Shown: piece after piece, positions 12,041 through 24,960 of the stretch
Layout: every line of letters starts with the position of its first letter
Numbering within the stretch: the stretch's first letter is position 1
Source of the DNA: Campylorhamphus procurvoides
Lineage: Eukaryota > Chordata > Aves > Passeriformes > Dendrocolaptidae
DNA length: 64,000 bases
Reading direction: 5' to 3'
Assembly: GCA_013396655.1 (NCBI GenBank)
Contig: WBMV01002667.1
Coordinates: 792,675 to 856,674, forward strand
The notes under the pieces: generated by a model
The model's input: only the letters and a program-made list of their open reading frames with translations
Databases searched by the model: none
Told to the model about the DNA's origin: nothing
Program-made: the position numbers and the translations under genes

Positions 12041-14894
12041 GTCCTGCACGGTGAACCAGAGCAGGTCTGGGCCAAACGTTTGAGCCACATGCTCAGCTGG
12101 TGTCCTGTGACTCCAAGGAGAGGCAGGGCAGGATGCAGCAGCTGAGCAGGATGTGCCCTGCAGCCCCAATTCATGCCAAAATCAGCTTTCACCTGACTTT
12201 CAGCAGAAGCAAGGGCAGGAAGAGGGGACTGTCACTTCCCTCACTGACAAGGACGCTGGCACTGTCAGGAGGTCATGCAGCACCGCGGGGAAGGGTGCTG
12301 GGGAGAGGTGTTTTGACTTGGAGGGATGACCGCAGACAGCAGGAGCATTTGCCATGCAAAATGAGGGAAAAACTGGATAGAAAGCCTCTCTGCTGGATGG
12401 CAGCAATCCAAGCACTCAGAGATGCCCTTTGCCAGCCCTCAGCAAGACCAGGCTCTGTGTAGTTGTGAGAAGAAGCCTCGAGTCTCCCTGGTGTCCCACT
12501 CACGCCCTCCCCACACGTCCACTCTGCTCACTCCAGGAGGGAAGGCTTTTCCCCTAGTTGGTTCTACTAACTGCTGGAGAACCCTCTCCTTTTAAGAGGT
12601 GGGCTCCTCTCCCATGTGCTTTCCCCCGAACGTCATCTTTGCCACAAGCCTTCTCATTAAAAGCAATTTCTTTTTCCAAGCATCTCCAGAGGAGATGCCC
12701 AAACGATGAACATCGGGAGCAGCAGGAGAAGCATCCCGTGAAGGACATACATGAGCAGGGGGTGTTTATCTCAGTTTCTGCTTTCCAAAAGCCAGAAAGC
12801 ACCTTGGTGTTGTGAAAAAAGGGCAAGTGTGGAAAATGCTGCCGGCTGTGACCCCTGGGGAGAGCCTCAGAATGGTGGGGGACAACAGAACCCCCGACCT
12901 TAGCTGCCTTTCAGGGACAGGGTGAGTCTGGGAATGAAGCTGGTGCCAGTCTTAGGGTTAAAAAGAAAATTAAACAAACCCCTTAATTTAAAAAACCCTA
13001 GCAGATGCTGAACTTTCAGGCTGTGAGTAACACCTCCAGCTACCCTGGGACTGTGGGTCCACTCCAAGTGATGTGCGTGCTAAGCACTTCTTGGACCCTT
13101 GCCACCCGGCACTCACTGCTGCTGGTAATGAACTCGGCTTCTTTGGGAGCTGCAAGATGAGCACTCTAAAATTCAGCTTTGGGATCTTCCTATTTTCCAA
13201 AGTGTTCAAGTGTGTTCTTCTTAAACAGCAAGCTGCCATTTAGGAAATGCTGTTACGCAGAGAGCGCTGTGCGTCTTCTGCCACTGGAGTGTTTTGCTCA
13301 ACGCTGCGCAGGGACGACATAAAATCCATGTGCTTATCCAAGTGGAATTGCTGACTCTATTACTGTGGTCAGAGAAAAGCGTCTGTCTTCATCCTCCCTC
13401 TGATCCATCAGGAAGGGGACGGCAGTTCATTGCCCTGATGTACTGCACATCCCAGATCTGCAGCCAGAGCTGACCAACCTGAGTTCAGTGGAAGCTCTTT
13501 GGGGGTGCAGGACCCGAGGCCGTGGCTCCTCTCCCTGTGCTGAAGACGTCATGTGGACATGTAGGATTATTTAAACCCATGGGAGGGGTAGAAGCAGCAC
13601 AGACTCCCCACAGCTCTTGCGCTGAGATTGTGGCTGTCCAAGGAAGTGACAGCAGAGCAGGTGCTGCTTTAATGGCACTTGAGAAAGGATGGAGAGGTTA
13701 TGGGTCCCAGGCAGCTCCCTCCTGGCCTCTGGCTGCTTTCCTGCAGCTCCTCTCCCGAAGGTCACATTGCTGCTTCAAGGCAAAGGCAGAGATGTTTTAT
13801 TCCAGCTTCAGAGTTGTTGTACTAAACTCCAGACTTGTTCAACCGTGGGATGGCATTTTTCCCCTTGCAGGCCCTGGAATAGCCACAGAGAAGCCATTTA
13901 TCAGCCTGGTGTGCACATCCAATCTCCTGGGCGCTCTGCTTCGCCTCCCATTATCGGCCGTCTCCACAGTGCTTAACGAAGCAGCTATTTTGAGGCCTAA
14001 TGAATTTGAAAAGTTTTTGACCCTTCTATTGCTGCATCTCAAGTATCAGGAACCTGGAAAATGGCCTTAATGTCACACAGAGCATTATAAGCCTGTGCTG
14101 TTATTGCAGGTGTTCTACTCAGGTGTTTCATGGGGCTTTGGGAAAGCCACCAGCAAACAGGAGCCATGGGAGATTCAGCAGGGAGGGTTTTCCTTCAGGA
14201 TAAGGCTTTTCCTTTCTCCCATGAGGAAGTCAAGGTTTTGATGGCTTAGACACAACCAGAGCTGTCAAGGGCAAGGCAGTAAATCATCCCTCGGTCATAG
14301 CCCTGCTCCAGAGAGACTCAGCTGTGGTGCTGCTCCAGGGCCAGGGGTTGCTGGTTGAATTATTGCAAACATGTCTCAATAAATCCAGGATCCAGGTCCC
14401 ACCAGCATGGCACGCAGTCCCCTTGCCAAAGCTTGCAGATCAGGAAAATCCCAGCTGTTTTCCAGGTGCTGCATCCCTTTAATTGGTCAAGGAGCACAAA
14501 GTGTCTCGTGGATTCCTCTTTCCAATTTCCTTCTTTTCCACCATCCACTTTCCCAAAGGACTTTGCTCCTTGGTGATTTATTTTTTAAAATAAAACCAGT
14601 CTTCCAAGTGCCATTAACTGCTGCTACTTCAGAGTGCACAGGAGTTATTTTCTTCCCTCAGCAGCTGACGGAGGGAAACCTTCTCCAGGGCAGCAGAAAT
14701 CCTGTAGCAAGTGCTGAGAGAGGGGACTCAAAGGCCCCAAACAGCCCTTTGAGGAGCCTGGTCTCTCTTCCTTCCCCTCCAGAATGCTCTGGCAAATCCT
14801 CCTGGACTCCCCTCACTGTTGCCTGTGCCGGGCATTTGTTTGTCAGCACCAGGGAACAGCAGCAGTCAAAGCTGTCATCAGCTCACAGGGACAT
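12041..14894. other. Intergenic DNA, no gene seen
   Basis: GC-richer sequence. A possibly constrained patch at 13955-14060 keeps CpGs (ATCGGCCGTC, TTAACGAAG) beside AATGAATTTG. An open frame of 182 codons at 13522-14070 has no recognisable domain and is taken as chance. Confidence 0.6.
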
Positions 14895-15260
14895 CAGCCA
14901 TAATTTTAAGGTCTGTTAAATATGATAAAAATATTTTTTTTACTCATTAACAACAATTCAGACTGATTCTCTCTCTCTCTTCTTTTTTTTTTCCGGAAAC
15001 TTCAAGTATGACTGTAATAGCTTTGTAATTTTGGGCTCTATCATTAAAATTAATGATATCCTAATGCTCTATGTGCACTCGAAGAGTCTGATCAGTTTTT
15101 TCCCCTTTATATATCATTACTAATAGAACATTTTAATGGCTGTAATTTCCAGCCCTGTAGATGGAAACCTAAAAATAGGAAGAAAGCCTATTTCATCACG
15201 CCATGCCAGCCCCTAAATAATTCAATTACATAGACTGGAATATTTGAAGCTGGGTGTGTT
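14895..15260. promoter_or_regulatory. Candidate conserved non-coding element
   Basis: About 365 bp of AT-rich DNA. It includes an inverted repeat TCATTA-AAAT-TAATGA (15041-15056), TTTGTAATTTT, ATATATCATTAC and CTAAAAATAG (MEF2-like). A pyrimidine run lies at 14967-14994. Confidence 0.42.
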
Positions 15261-16033
15261 CCCAGCTGCAGATAACCAAAAGTACTTGATATTGCTTTTA
15301 GAGTGGGGCTGGTTATTACAGGGTCTCGTTCTCTGGCCCTGGCCAGGCCACTGCTGGGGATGCCAGTGTGCAGCCCTAGGGGATGCCGGATGCAGGTGTG
15401 GCTGTAGAGCTTCAGCAGTTTCCTCTCCTGGAGCAGATCTGGAGTCCCTGCCACTGTCCAGGTGGATCCAGGGCAGCACTGGGGCTTCAGAGACTCAGCC
15501 CAACTTGGAGTGAGTACAACCCATCCGTCGCTGGTAGGTGATGCCTGCAGTCAGCATCAGCAAAGGCTTCTCTGTGGATACCTCTGGCTCCATACTGAAC
15601 CCTCAGATTTCTCTTGCTACGGTTTCCCTGCAAGCACAGTCTGTTTCTCCCTGCTCTGCTCCTCCGTGGGGAAAGGCAAGAACATCACCACAAGTGAAGC
15701 CTAAAGCTCCTCTAAACCTATGCTAAACACCGGGTTTATTACTCCCCGCAGTCTTTCTCCTGCTGTAGGTACTTCCAAAGCCTTTCATCATCCCACACAC
15801 TCCCACATGCAGCCAACACATTTCTCATCTTCACCTCACGGAGTTTATCAGACGCATTTCTGCCATTTATTGGTTTATGCTTTGCCTCCACCAGCAAGAG
15901 TTCACGATTAAATTCGCACTCTTTTTTTTTTTTTTTATTTCATCTCCCTTTTGTCTTTGCCTAAGGCTGAGGGATGATTCTGGTATGCTTGTTACAGAGC
16001 TGGTCTCTCCCTGTGGTGGCTGGACCCAGCCGT

Positions 16034-16050
16034 GGGCGGGAGGGGAGGGG
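16034..16050 (+). other. G-quadruplex-forming motif
   Basis: GGGCGGGAGGGGAGGGG gives four G-runs of at least three separated by one-base loops, a canonical G4 motif on the plus strand. Confidence 0.8.
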
Positions 16051-19000
16051 TGTCGCAGGTCATCTTCCAGCCCACGCATTTCTCACCTCAATAACTCACC
16101 GTTTTGCTCCAGAGCAGCAGGGTTTCACTTGGCTCCAAGCAAACAAGGCACAGCCATATCATCTGCTGCTAGTTAAATACAGAGCTGAGATTTTCCCTTT
16201 TTTATCTCTCTTTTCTAGGTTAGCATCACCTGGGCTCTCCACCCTGATGGATGCTGCGTGGGCAGTCCCAGCCAGGCAGGACTGCACCAAGACCAAGGTG
16301 AGATGCTGAATATTGACTGGGAGATGCTGTTGTTGAATATTTGTTTTATAATCATGGCCTGGTCTGAGCTTTTCAGGTGCCATACCTCGAACATCACCTT
16401 CTGCCACTGCACAGGGATGGACAGCCAGGCTCACAGGGGACAGGGCAGCACTGCCACCAGCTCTCCTGGGCCAGCAGGGAGCCCTTGCCAGTGCTGGGAT
16501 GGCAAAGATGAGGCACTGAATAACGATTATTTGTAGGAACTCAGAGCTGGCTGCGTGTTTAGGAGAGAAAAGAAACACTTTTACTCCACCTCATCTTTGG
16601 GTTCCCAGCACGACCATGCTATAGTGGCAGTCCACAATTTGGTTTGCTGTTCATGTTTGGGTGCCAAAGGGAAGCAGTTACTGCCTGGAAAGCCACCTCC
16701 CCATCAGCAAGTGATAAAATTATACATGCATTTCAAACTGACAAGGGCAGACTGAGTAAAACAAGGGTGCCATTCCATCAAGGTGCTGATTTACAATGCA
16801 TCAGCCCTGACCCTGCCAACACTTCCCACAGAGGGAAGTCACTGCCTGCTCCCAGCCCTCTTCTGGAGCACATGTGGAGTCCGAGCCACTCCAGTGTCAG
16901 CTGTGCTCCTTCATCCAGGAGGTTTATCCCACAGAACCAGCATGTCCTGCTCCCCTCAGGTGCTGTCCATGCATTTCATCCAGGCCATGGTGCCTGGGTT
17001 GCCCCTTGACCCATCACCATGCTGACCAGCAGCCACTGTGAGAGAATCACCCTCAGCACTTCCACCAGTGTGTGGAGAATGGCTTCACAAACTGAGCTCT
17101 CCTGAAGGTCAGAGGAGGCTGAGCTGCCATTTCTGAAGAAGGTCCCTGGGTGTTTGCACTATTGTCCCTGTGTACAAGGACCAGCATTTCCATAGAACAT
17201 AATTTCTCATCACTTTTCCCCTCCTTTTGCAGCAGAAGGTTTTCCTGCCTGGCATGGAAGAGACACGTGAAGTGATGCTGTGGCCTTGATAAGCTCTACA
17301 GGTTCTGGGAACAGGCATGGGACAGTCAAGCTGTGAGTGTAACACTTCTCCACAGCAATATATCCAGTATCTGTGTTCAGAATTGATGTGCTTTTCTATC
17401 TTAAAAATCCTAATCGTTTTTTATCAGTGGCATCATCCCTCTCGCTGTGAGAGCTGTTCCACTATCAGCTGAAGAAGTGCTACAGTGCAGTAAAAGATAC
17501 TAGAATATGTTCAAAAGTGAGTTTGGCTGCTCCTTTCCTCTTTGGAAGCTCCATTCCCAGTGGGTTGTTGCCTGCAGTTGTTGTCCGCAGGCACTGTGAC
17601 ACGGAGCCAGACACAGATCAGGCAAAGATCTGTTCCCTTCAGAACAATCCCAGCTCTCAGCCAAGCTCTGTGAAGGCGAATCCCAGGTGCAGGGGAAGGC
17701 ACTGGTTGTGACCCACAGCAGCCATCCCTGTGCTCACTGTAACTCTCCAAAACTTCTCTCCTCACAAGGGGAGAAAGTGCCTAGGGCGGCGATTAAAGTG
17801 TGATCAATCGGTGTCAAATAAAAGTCATCTGAATATGGCTGTGAGGTTGATTGCCTGTAACCAGCATAATTAGACAGCGAGGATTTTCTTTCTTTTCTGT
17901 TCCTGCAAGAGGGCTAAAAGCCTCCCAAATTGGAGCTCCTGTGTTTGCAGAGTTGAATTTACATTTGACCTATTGTTCAAAAAAAAAACTCTCCTCAAAT
18001 CCAACACAAGACCTCTCCAAAGAACACCAGAGAATCGTAATCCCTAAAATGTGTTGCCATTTTTAAGTATATGTGGTCGGGCTGATTTCAGGGATGATGG
18101 GCATGAGAGCAGGTATGTGTCTCATCCACCCTGGTGTGGTGCTGGCACAGCTGGTCTCCATCCTGGGCATCCCCAGCATCCCATATCAAAGCCATCTTCT
18201 TCACATCTCCAGTAACTCTGTACTGATTTCCTCAGGCTGACAAAAGTCGGCTGTTTCCATATTCCCTGTCACTGCTGATCTGCCTCCTCTCGCTCTCCAA
18301 ATCCTCTTTCCATTTCTATTGGCATTAATGAAGCGCTGCCTTTCCCCAGTGCTGCCACTCCCTCGCCCGCCCAGTGCTGCCTCACGTTCCAGACAGCTTT
18401 GCCAGCTCCTCGGGCCTCGGCATCGCCCCAAAAAGTCCTTGGCATCAACATAAGGCCGCTGGCATTGCCCACCACAGGGCTCTGCCTCTGCTGAGATCAC
18501 CAGGCTGCCACAGCCAGCAGCCAGCCCATCTACTGAGCTACTTTCCTAAGCGCTGGGTAATTAAAAAAAAACAGCAAATGGAAGTAATTCCCACTTAGGA
18601 GGAAGGACCTGCTGGAATTCGTGCTGGGAAGGAGGATTCAACAGCTGTGCATTAGCATAATGTAGAAATGGCATGGAGTAGGATGCTATTTTCTCCCCAA
18701 GCTGCTCATGATGAGTGGAGCTGAGTGGAGCTGCCTCCCTCTGCCTCAGGTTGCCCAGTGAGAGGGAAAGGCAGGATAGAGCCCAGGAATAGGGGGGTGG
18801 CTGGGAACCCCCTCAAGCAAGCACCAGCCTTTCTCCCAGGACTCTCCAGCTCATCATGCACCGGGAGAAGTTTCCTTCGGAAAGGTGAGCTGGGATTCAA
18901 AAGCCCTCCCCAGGGCACCCAGCCCCCTGTTTCCCCCATCCCCACCAGCTGCTGACATTTCTCCTCAGGCTCTGGCATTTATTTTAATCCATCTTGGGTT

Positions 19001-19261
19001 TGCACTTCCCTCTCAGGATTAATGTGCAAAGCGGTGAGATATTGATACAGAAAGGTGAATTCACCTGAAGTGGGAGCCCCTGTGTCAGCTGCAGCCTGTG
19101 GGGTGAGAGGGAAACTGAGACAATTTCAGCATGCCTTGTGAGGGATGAGGAGCCCAAAACCTCTGCAGGGCAGCTTTCCATGCCCTCTGAGTGCAGGTAG
19201 AAGTCACCATGCCTGGCACTGGATTGCCTTGAGGTGGCACCCCTAGCCTGGTCCCGTCTCT

Positions 19262-19445
19262 CCATCACTCCCTGGCACCACCTGGGAGACAGACAGATGG
19301 ACGGTCAGACAGACAGACTGACAGATCCCTGCGTATTGCTCTCCGGTCACCACGTGGGAGACGAACAGATGGGCAGACAGAGCATTCTGCACCACTCTCC
19401 GGGCATCACCTGGGTGACAGATGGACGGACAGACCCCTGTGTGTC
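19262..19445. repeat. Minisatellite, three degenerate 55-75 bp units
   Basis: Each unit has a CACTC(C/T)CC...CACCTGGGAGACAGA-like core followed by GATGGACGGACAGAC-type GACA repeats. Units begin near 19265, 19338 and 19393. Confidence 0.8.
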
Positions 19446-20324
19446 GGGACAGCCAAGTCGCACAGACAGCAGCTCAGCGCTCACCGCCCGGTGTCCTCCC
19501 GGCCACACATCGTTTGCCCACAGGCTCCATCTTGTGGAAGATGCTCCCTCGAGGAGCCGAAGTGGGAAGCCACACTTTTGGCGTGAGACCTGGCGTTCGT
19601 GGGGTCACACGTTACCAGAGTGGGGGCTCCTCATAGGGTGGCCAAGCTGGTCCCCCCTGGCACCCCGGTAACCCGACTCTGCCTCCATGGCCTTAATACC
19701 ACGTTCTGCCCTGGCGCAGCTGATAAGTAAATGTGGTGGAATTTATTTCAACAGATGGAGGACAATTTCCTTCTCATCATTTATCCGGCACACCGTGACA
19801 GACCAGCTTGGTCTGTCTTGGGCTGTGATGTGGAGCCACTGGGGCTCTGCCAGCAGCAGCACCAGCAGCTCACACCATCCAGGCAGAGCAGCCTTTCCCC
19901 ATTGTACTTCTCAGCTCTGGGGTAAATCCATGTGGTTTCCAGCCTGCTGGATGTGCTGCCTTCCTCAGGTTTATTTACTGTATGATGTGACACAGTGACT
20001 TCACTGTATGTCATTTAATGACACATCAGGAAGGAATTAATCACAGAGAGCTGCTCTCATGCTGAGTGCTTGGCCAAGGTCTGGCAGGAGGAGCTGTGCT
20101 CCCAGCCCTCACTCCCTGGCCCTGAGTGGTGCAGACCCTTGGGAGTGAGGGTTCAGCAGGTGGGAGCGTTGCCACCACCATCACTGCCAGCATTCTGTCG
20201 CCAGGTGGCCCTTGGCAATTGGGCTGTGCCTGCAGACTGGGGACACGACTGGAGGGATGTGGCTGGAGACTTGTAGGAAAACAAGATACTCAAAACTCTC
20301 TAAAGCACACCCAATTTCCACTCA

Positions 20325-20640
20325 TTAAGCCATAATTTCCATCATTTTAATTACATAAAAGGCAGATAAATGGTGAGTATGCTCCTACTTGTGCCTTTTC
20401 TTTTAATTATTGGTCCTTTGCATGGGCCAGTTTGCAATGAATCAGCCTTTAAGCAGCGTTCACTCGGAACATGCTCGGCTTTATTTGAATTATCTTGTTG
20501 GCCGATCATTCCCCAGAACATAATAAAACAAACATTAATTACTACTTCAGCGGGTGTAATCTTCTTGAAAGCACTCGACGCTACTCGAATGCCACTGTAG
20601 CCTCACGCTCCGCACTTCGAGGCGCGCGGTTAAACGAACT
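20325..20640. promoter_or_regulatory. Strong candidate conserved non-coding element
   Basis: AT-rich block carrying TTTAATTA, ATTGGT (CCAAT box), TTTGCATGG and CATTAATTAC, yet it retains many CpGs (CACTCGGAAC, GCTCGGC, GGCCGATC, two ACTCGA 10 bp apart at 20573 and 20583). This mix is typical of deeply conserved vertebrate enhancers. Confidence 0.5.
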
Positions 20641-23406
20641 CATCCGGCAGGTCTGAGCGTGCTGGCAGAGCCCAGGCTGTGGCTTCGGGAAAGGATGTTT
20701 GGGAACTGTGCAAGCGTGCAAAGGAAAAAGCCAAGCCTGCTCTCCATGGAAGATCCGGTGGCTCAGTTGGATGCAGCAGGTTCAGACCATGCCTCATTGG
20801 ACTGTGCCACGTGCTGTAGCTCTTGGAATAGTTCATGTACATGAAGTGGCAGCTCCAAACCTTCCCTCTGTTTCTGGTGGCATTTCCAGCACTGTCACTG
20901 GAACACCCTGAGTGTTGTGGGATGGGTACTGCCCTGGAGGGTGCCAAATCACCTGCCATCAGGATTGGCATCGCCACTGGTGTTTGTGCTTGTCCACAGG
21001 CAAGGAGAGATTTAGCTGGATGCAACTCATCCATGTTTTAACTGGGAGAGGGAAAAGACACGGCTGCAGCCAGGCAGCAGTATGATGTTCTTCCATTTGG
21101 TTGAAGTTCAACATCATTAGACATTCCTCATAAAAGCGTGGAAACCTCTGTCGAGGTCTTTCCCTGGCAGATCTCCCTCCTGCTCCTCCACCTGCACAAA
21201 CCCAGCCCTGGAGTTTGTTCCTGGAGTTACCCAGTGCTTTAGAGATGAGGGCTGTTTTCCCTGCCTGTGGTCCCACTGTCTCTATGGTGTATTTCCAAAA
21301 GCATCCCTGCGTTTCACTAAATGCAAAGTTGCTGTCAGGGAGAAGGCAGATGCAGCCTGAATCTTAAAGTCAAAAATCAATTGCAGCTCCCCTTTCTAAG
21401 CATGGGCCCATGACTGTAGCATACATCCGTCAATCCTGTCTCCAGAGGGCCCCTATTCAAATCCAGGTACAGCTCAAAAAGAAAACAGCTTTCTGCAATT
21501 TAAATATTCACTACTGGTAGTTTTAAAGTCTGATTTTACATCTGTGCAAGAGAGAGGAATTGAAATATGCTTTAAATAAGAACATTCCTACATGCCTTTT
21601 AATTACCATCCCACCCACCCCCAAGGGGCTGTTTCCCTGAGAGGGGTACTCACGTCTAGGGTGAAGGACGCAGGGAGCCAGGGAGAGCTCTGGTCCAGCC
21701 CCATTGTCGTGGGGAGGAGGAGAAGGAGGAGGAGATGCTCTGAGGATAAAGCCATATGTTGCCAAGTTAATAAGAGACCTTGAAAAGCATAAATCCTCGT
21801 CATGCTGGCTGCTGGCCCAGGTGCATCATTTCCTTGCCATTAGGGGGGAGCAGGCAGCATCTGTGCAACTCCAGCACTAAACACTAATGAAAAAGCCCAG
21901 AATGAAACGCTCGGTCCCCAGGGACGGTGAGGGAACCCAGCTCTCTCCAGCAGAGCTGGTGTTTGTGTTGGAGCAGAGCCTGGCAGGTTGGAGCGAGGGT
22001 TTACGCTGTTCCCTGTGTGGGGAGTGATGATCCAGCCTGAGCTCCCCCTGGGAGTTCCCTCTGAGCATCCCGGGGGCTGGGGAGCCACATTGTGGTGGGG
22101 GCATTGCCACGGTGTCCCCTGGGAACATGGCCAAGGACCTTGCCTGTGGCACAGATGGAAAGGGCTGCTCCTACAAAAGGGAAAAAGCCTGTGTTCCCAC
22201 TGCACAGAGTGGAGCTGCAAACCTCTCTGCTCGGAAAGGAAAAACAAGAATGTGTTCAGCAGGATAAATGTGGAGGGGAGGCAGCAGTGAGGGGTGCACA
22301 ACCCCATGGCTCCATCTCTTCCCAGTCTGGTGCACTGTCAGGAGGTCTTGGGACCTGCCAGCCATAGGGCATATTCCAAGAAACTGGTTTTTCTCAGTAA
22401 AGCAAATTCTCCTTGACCCACAAGAGGCTCAGAGGAAGCAAGGAAGTGATCGTGTGTGTATGACTCAATGCAGTGCAAAGCTATTTCCCTCCACATTTGC
22501 CAACCTGAACATCCAGATGTATACAAATTAATGAGCATTATGATGAGCCTCATTAAAAGAACTGTTCTTTAGGGGTAAGCATCTTCCCCAGTACCAGCGC
22601 TGTGTTTCGTTTGCTCAGCTATTAACTGATGACAAACTGTGAAAATCTCAGTTTTGTTCTGATGCACTGGTGCAGCTTTTCCCTCAGCAGGTGCTGCACA
22701 GGGTGGTGGTGGCAGAGCTGTCTCTAGCCCCTGGGTGTTTCGTAGGGCCTGTGGGGACCAAGTGCCCTGCAACGGCAGCTGCTTCTTGCCTGAGAACAGC
22801 CCTATGCATCTGATACTGGATGAATTCATTCCACTTCTCACGGGGCCAGCAAAGATGCCAGACTTTTCAGGGAAATAAATACTATGCTGGTGGTTTTTTG
22901 CCTTCTGTGGACTGATCCCGGACAAGTGTTCATGCTCACCTTAAGTAGGGAACTGGCACCGCATTCTGAAGCTTCATTTTGCCTTTTGCTATTAAATTAT
23001 ATTAAAAGGGCTTTCAGGTTATCCTTTAAGTAGGTGCTTTTAATTCCAGCCATAATTCCTCCCTTTTAGCCGGGCTGCTCTCCCCGGAGCAGGAGCTTCT
23101 TCTTCTCATGCAGAAACATCTCGGATGTATCTCTTGTGCAGATTCCAGGCACCTTCTGCATGATGAGGTGCTGCAATCTGAGTTACAATCCCTTCCCTGT
23201 GGGCACCCTTCACTGAGCCCGGGGTGCCCCCTGCCTCCTGGCCACCCCTCTGTCCCCTGGGAATTCTCAGTGCTGGGGTGAGGAGCTGGACGATGGCAGA
23301 TCTGCAGTCCCACTCACCTGCTGAGGTTGAGATGCGTGTTTTCTGTGCATGCTGAGGGATCAGTGAGGCTGAGACCAGCGCTGATAAAATCTGCGACTGA
23401 CCTGAT

Positions 23407-23437
23407 GAGGAGGAGGAGGGGAAGGAGGAGGAGGAAA
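23407..23437. repeat. GAG/AGG polypurine microsatellite
   Basis: 31 uninterrupted purines built of GAG/AGG triplets. A similar 25-nt run lies at 21711-21735. Confidence 0.9.
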
Positions 23438-24719
23438 TCTAGCTCATGACCTGGCTGTGAAGAAACTGCAGAGCCAGCCTCACCAGCCCCTCGGTGCCGA
23501 GAACTCCACTGAGAAATTGGGAACGACACTTGGCCCAGGCCCCATGTGAAATCTCAAGCAGATATTTCTTTTACAATGAATGAAAAAACCCCTCAATTTT
23601 CAGGAAGAGCATCAAGCCCTTAATTGGGATTTTAATTCCTAAATGGCAGTGGGTGCAGCAGAGCTGTCTCCCCAGGCTAATGTGTCCTGGTTATTAGAGA
23701 GCTGATCCCCCTGGCCCGGGCAGTGTGGCCATGATTGCATGGCAATGAGGCATCTGGCAGCCCCCAGAGCCTGCGCTGATTCTCTCTTGCATCTAAAAGC
23801 AGACATGAGTGGTACTTATTAATTTGAGTCCACCTCTGAATGCACTTAACAATTCAAGTCCAATTAGTTTTCAGAGTGCCCAGGTAGGAAGTAATCATTA
23901 AAAACATGTAAATTAAGTTACTGGGGAGCTTAATAGATTAGTCATTGACTTTCTAGCTTTTGTTGGCTCTTAACCTTCAGTTTAAATTCATCACCAGCAA
24001 TTTCCCTGAACTGGCTACACAAGGTTACGACCAGAGGCTGTGGAACCTCCAGCAGGGGATCTAGCTGTGCTGTGGCATCTCCCTTGGGAAAATGTGCCTG
24101 TGCTGGAGACCGCTCTCCTTCCAAAAGCAAAGACCCCGGCTGCTGCAAGCACTTCATGTGCAGGTGATGTGCCCAAGCTGATAGGTGGGAGGCGGTCCCT
24201 GGGCATGAGTCCTCCTGGGGGATCCCGCTCCCCTCATGCCCCACTCTGCTTGGATCCAGAGCCCAAACCCATTTGCTGTGTGGGAATGAGCTTTTGATTA
24301 ACTCCCAGATCAATGTGTATCTGGAACAGGTGCTTCAGGGATGAGATGCTGAAAGGGCAGGTCTCTACTCAGCTCTCCCACTGCCATCTCTCCTGCCAGG
24401 CTCTTTTTCCTCCATGCAGTCCCACCCCCCAGTAACCAAATCTTAGTTGCAAATGGAATTAATAACAGTTGGTGTGAGGTTATTACTCCTAACTAATGCC
24501 CTAATAGAATATAAGGTGCCTAATGGGAAGATGGAGTCTCCTGGGGTGGCATAAACCTCTTGGTCAGTGGTGGGGGCACTCACAGAGCTCCCTGGGGCAT
24601 CCCTTGGCCTGAACCACTCCCCAGCCTGGGCAGCAGCTTTATTACAACAGGGAAAATGAAGGAAAGATATCAGAAAAGATCTCTGGCTGGGAACATTTGG
24701 AAAAGCTATTTCTAAAATT

Positions 24720-24960
24720 GCAATTACCAGGAAGGAGAACAAATTACCACTTCAGGGACCGTCGCACATGGAGAATCAGGGCTTTGGGAAATAATCAGAA
24801 GAATATATTCACACAAGTACATTATTTATATTGAAACATTTTGAAGTAAAGGTCACAAGGAGAAGCTGAAGATTAGTAAATAGGAAAACGCGAGGATCAC
24901 TTTGCTGCCGTAATGATTATGGTCCATTTTGATTATGACTGCATTAGTCACCAAGACGCA
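24720..24960. promoter_or_regulatory. Candidate conserved non-coding element with nuclear-receptor half-site
   Basis: AT-rich, contains TAAAGGTCA (about 24847-24855; ROR/ERR-type extended half-site), AGTAAATAGG and TAATGATTATGG, with retained CpGs (ACCGTCGCAC, AAACGCGAGG). Confidence 0.42.

Larger units (their letters stand above)
15261..20324. other. Intergenic DNA with scattered small elements
   Basis: Holds a 15-nt T run (15922-15936), a G4 motif (16034-16050), a CpG-retaining AT-rich patch at 17765-17900, a GACAGA minisatellite, and a patch with TGTGGT and CAGATG motifs at 19715-19800. No gene supported. Confidence 0.55.
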
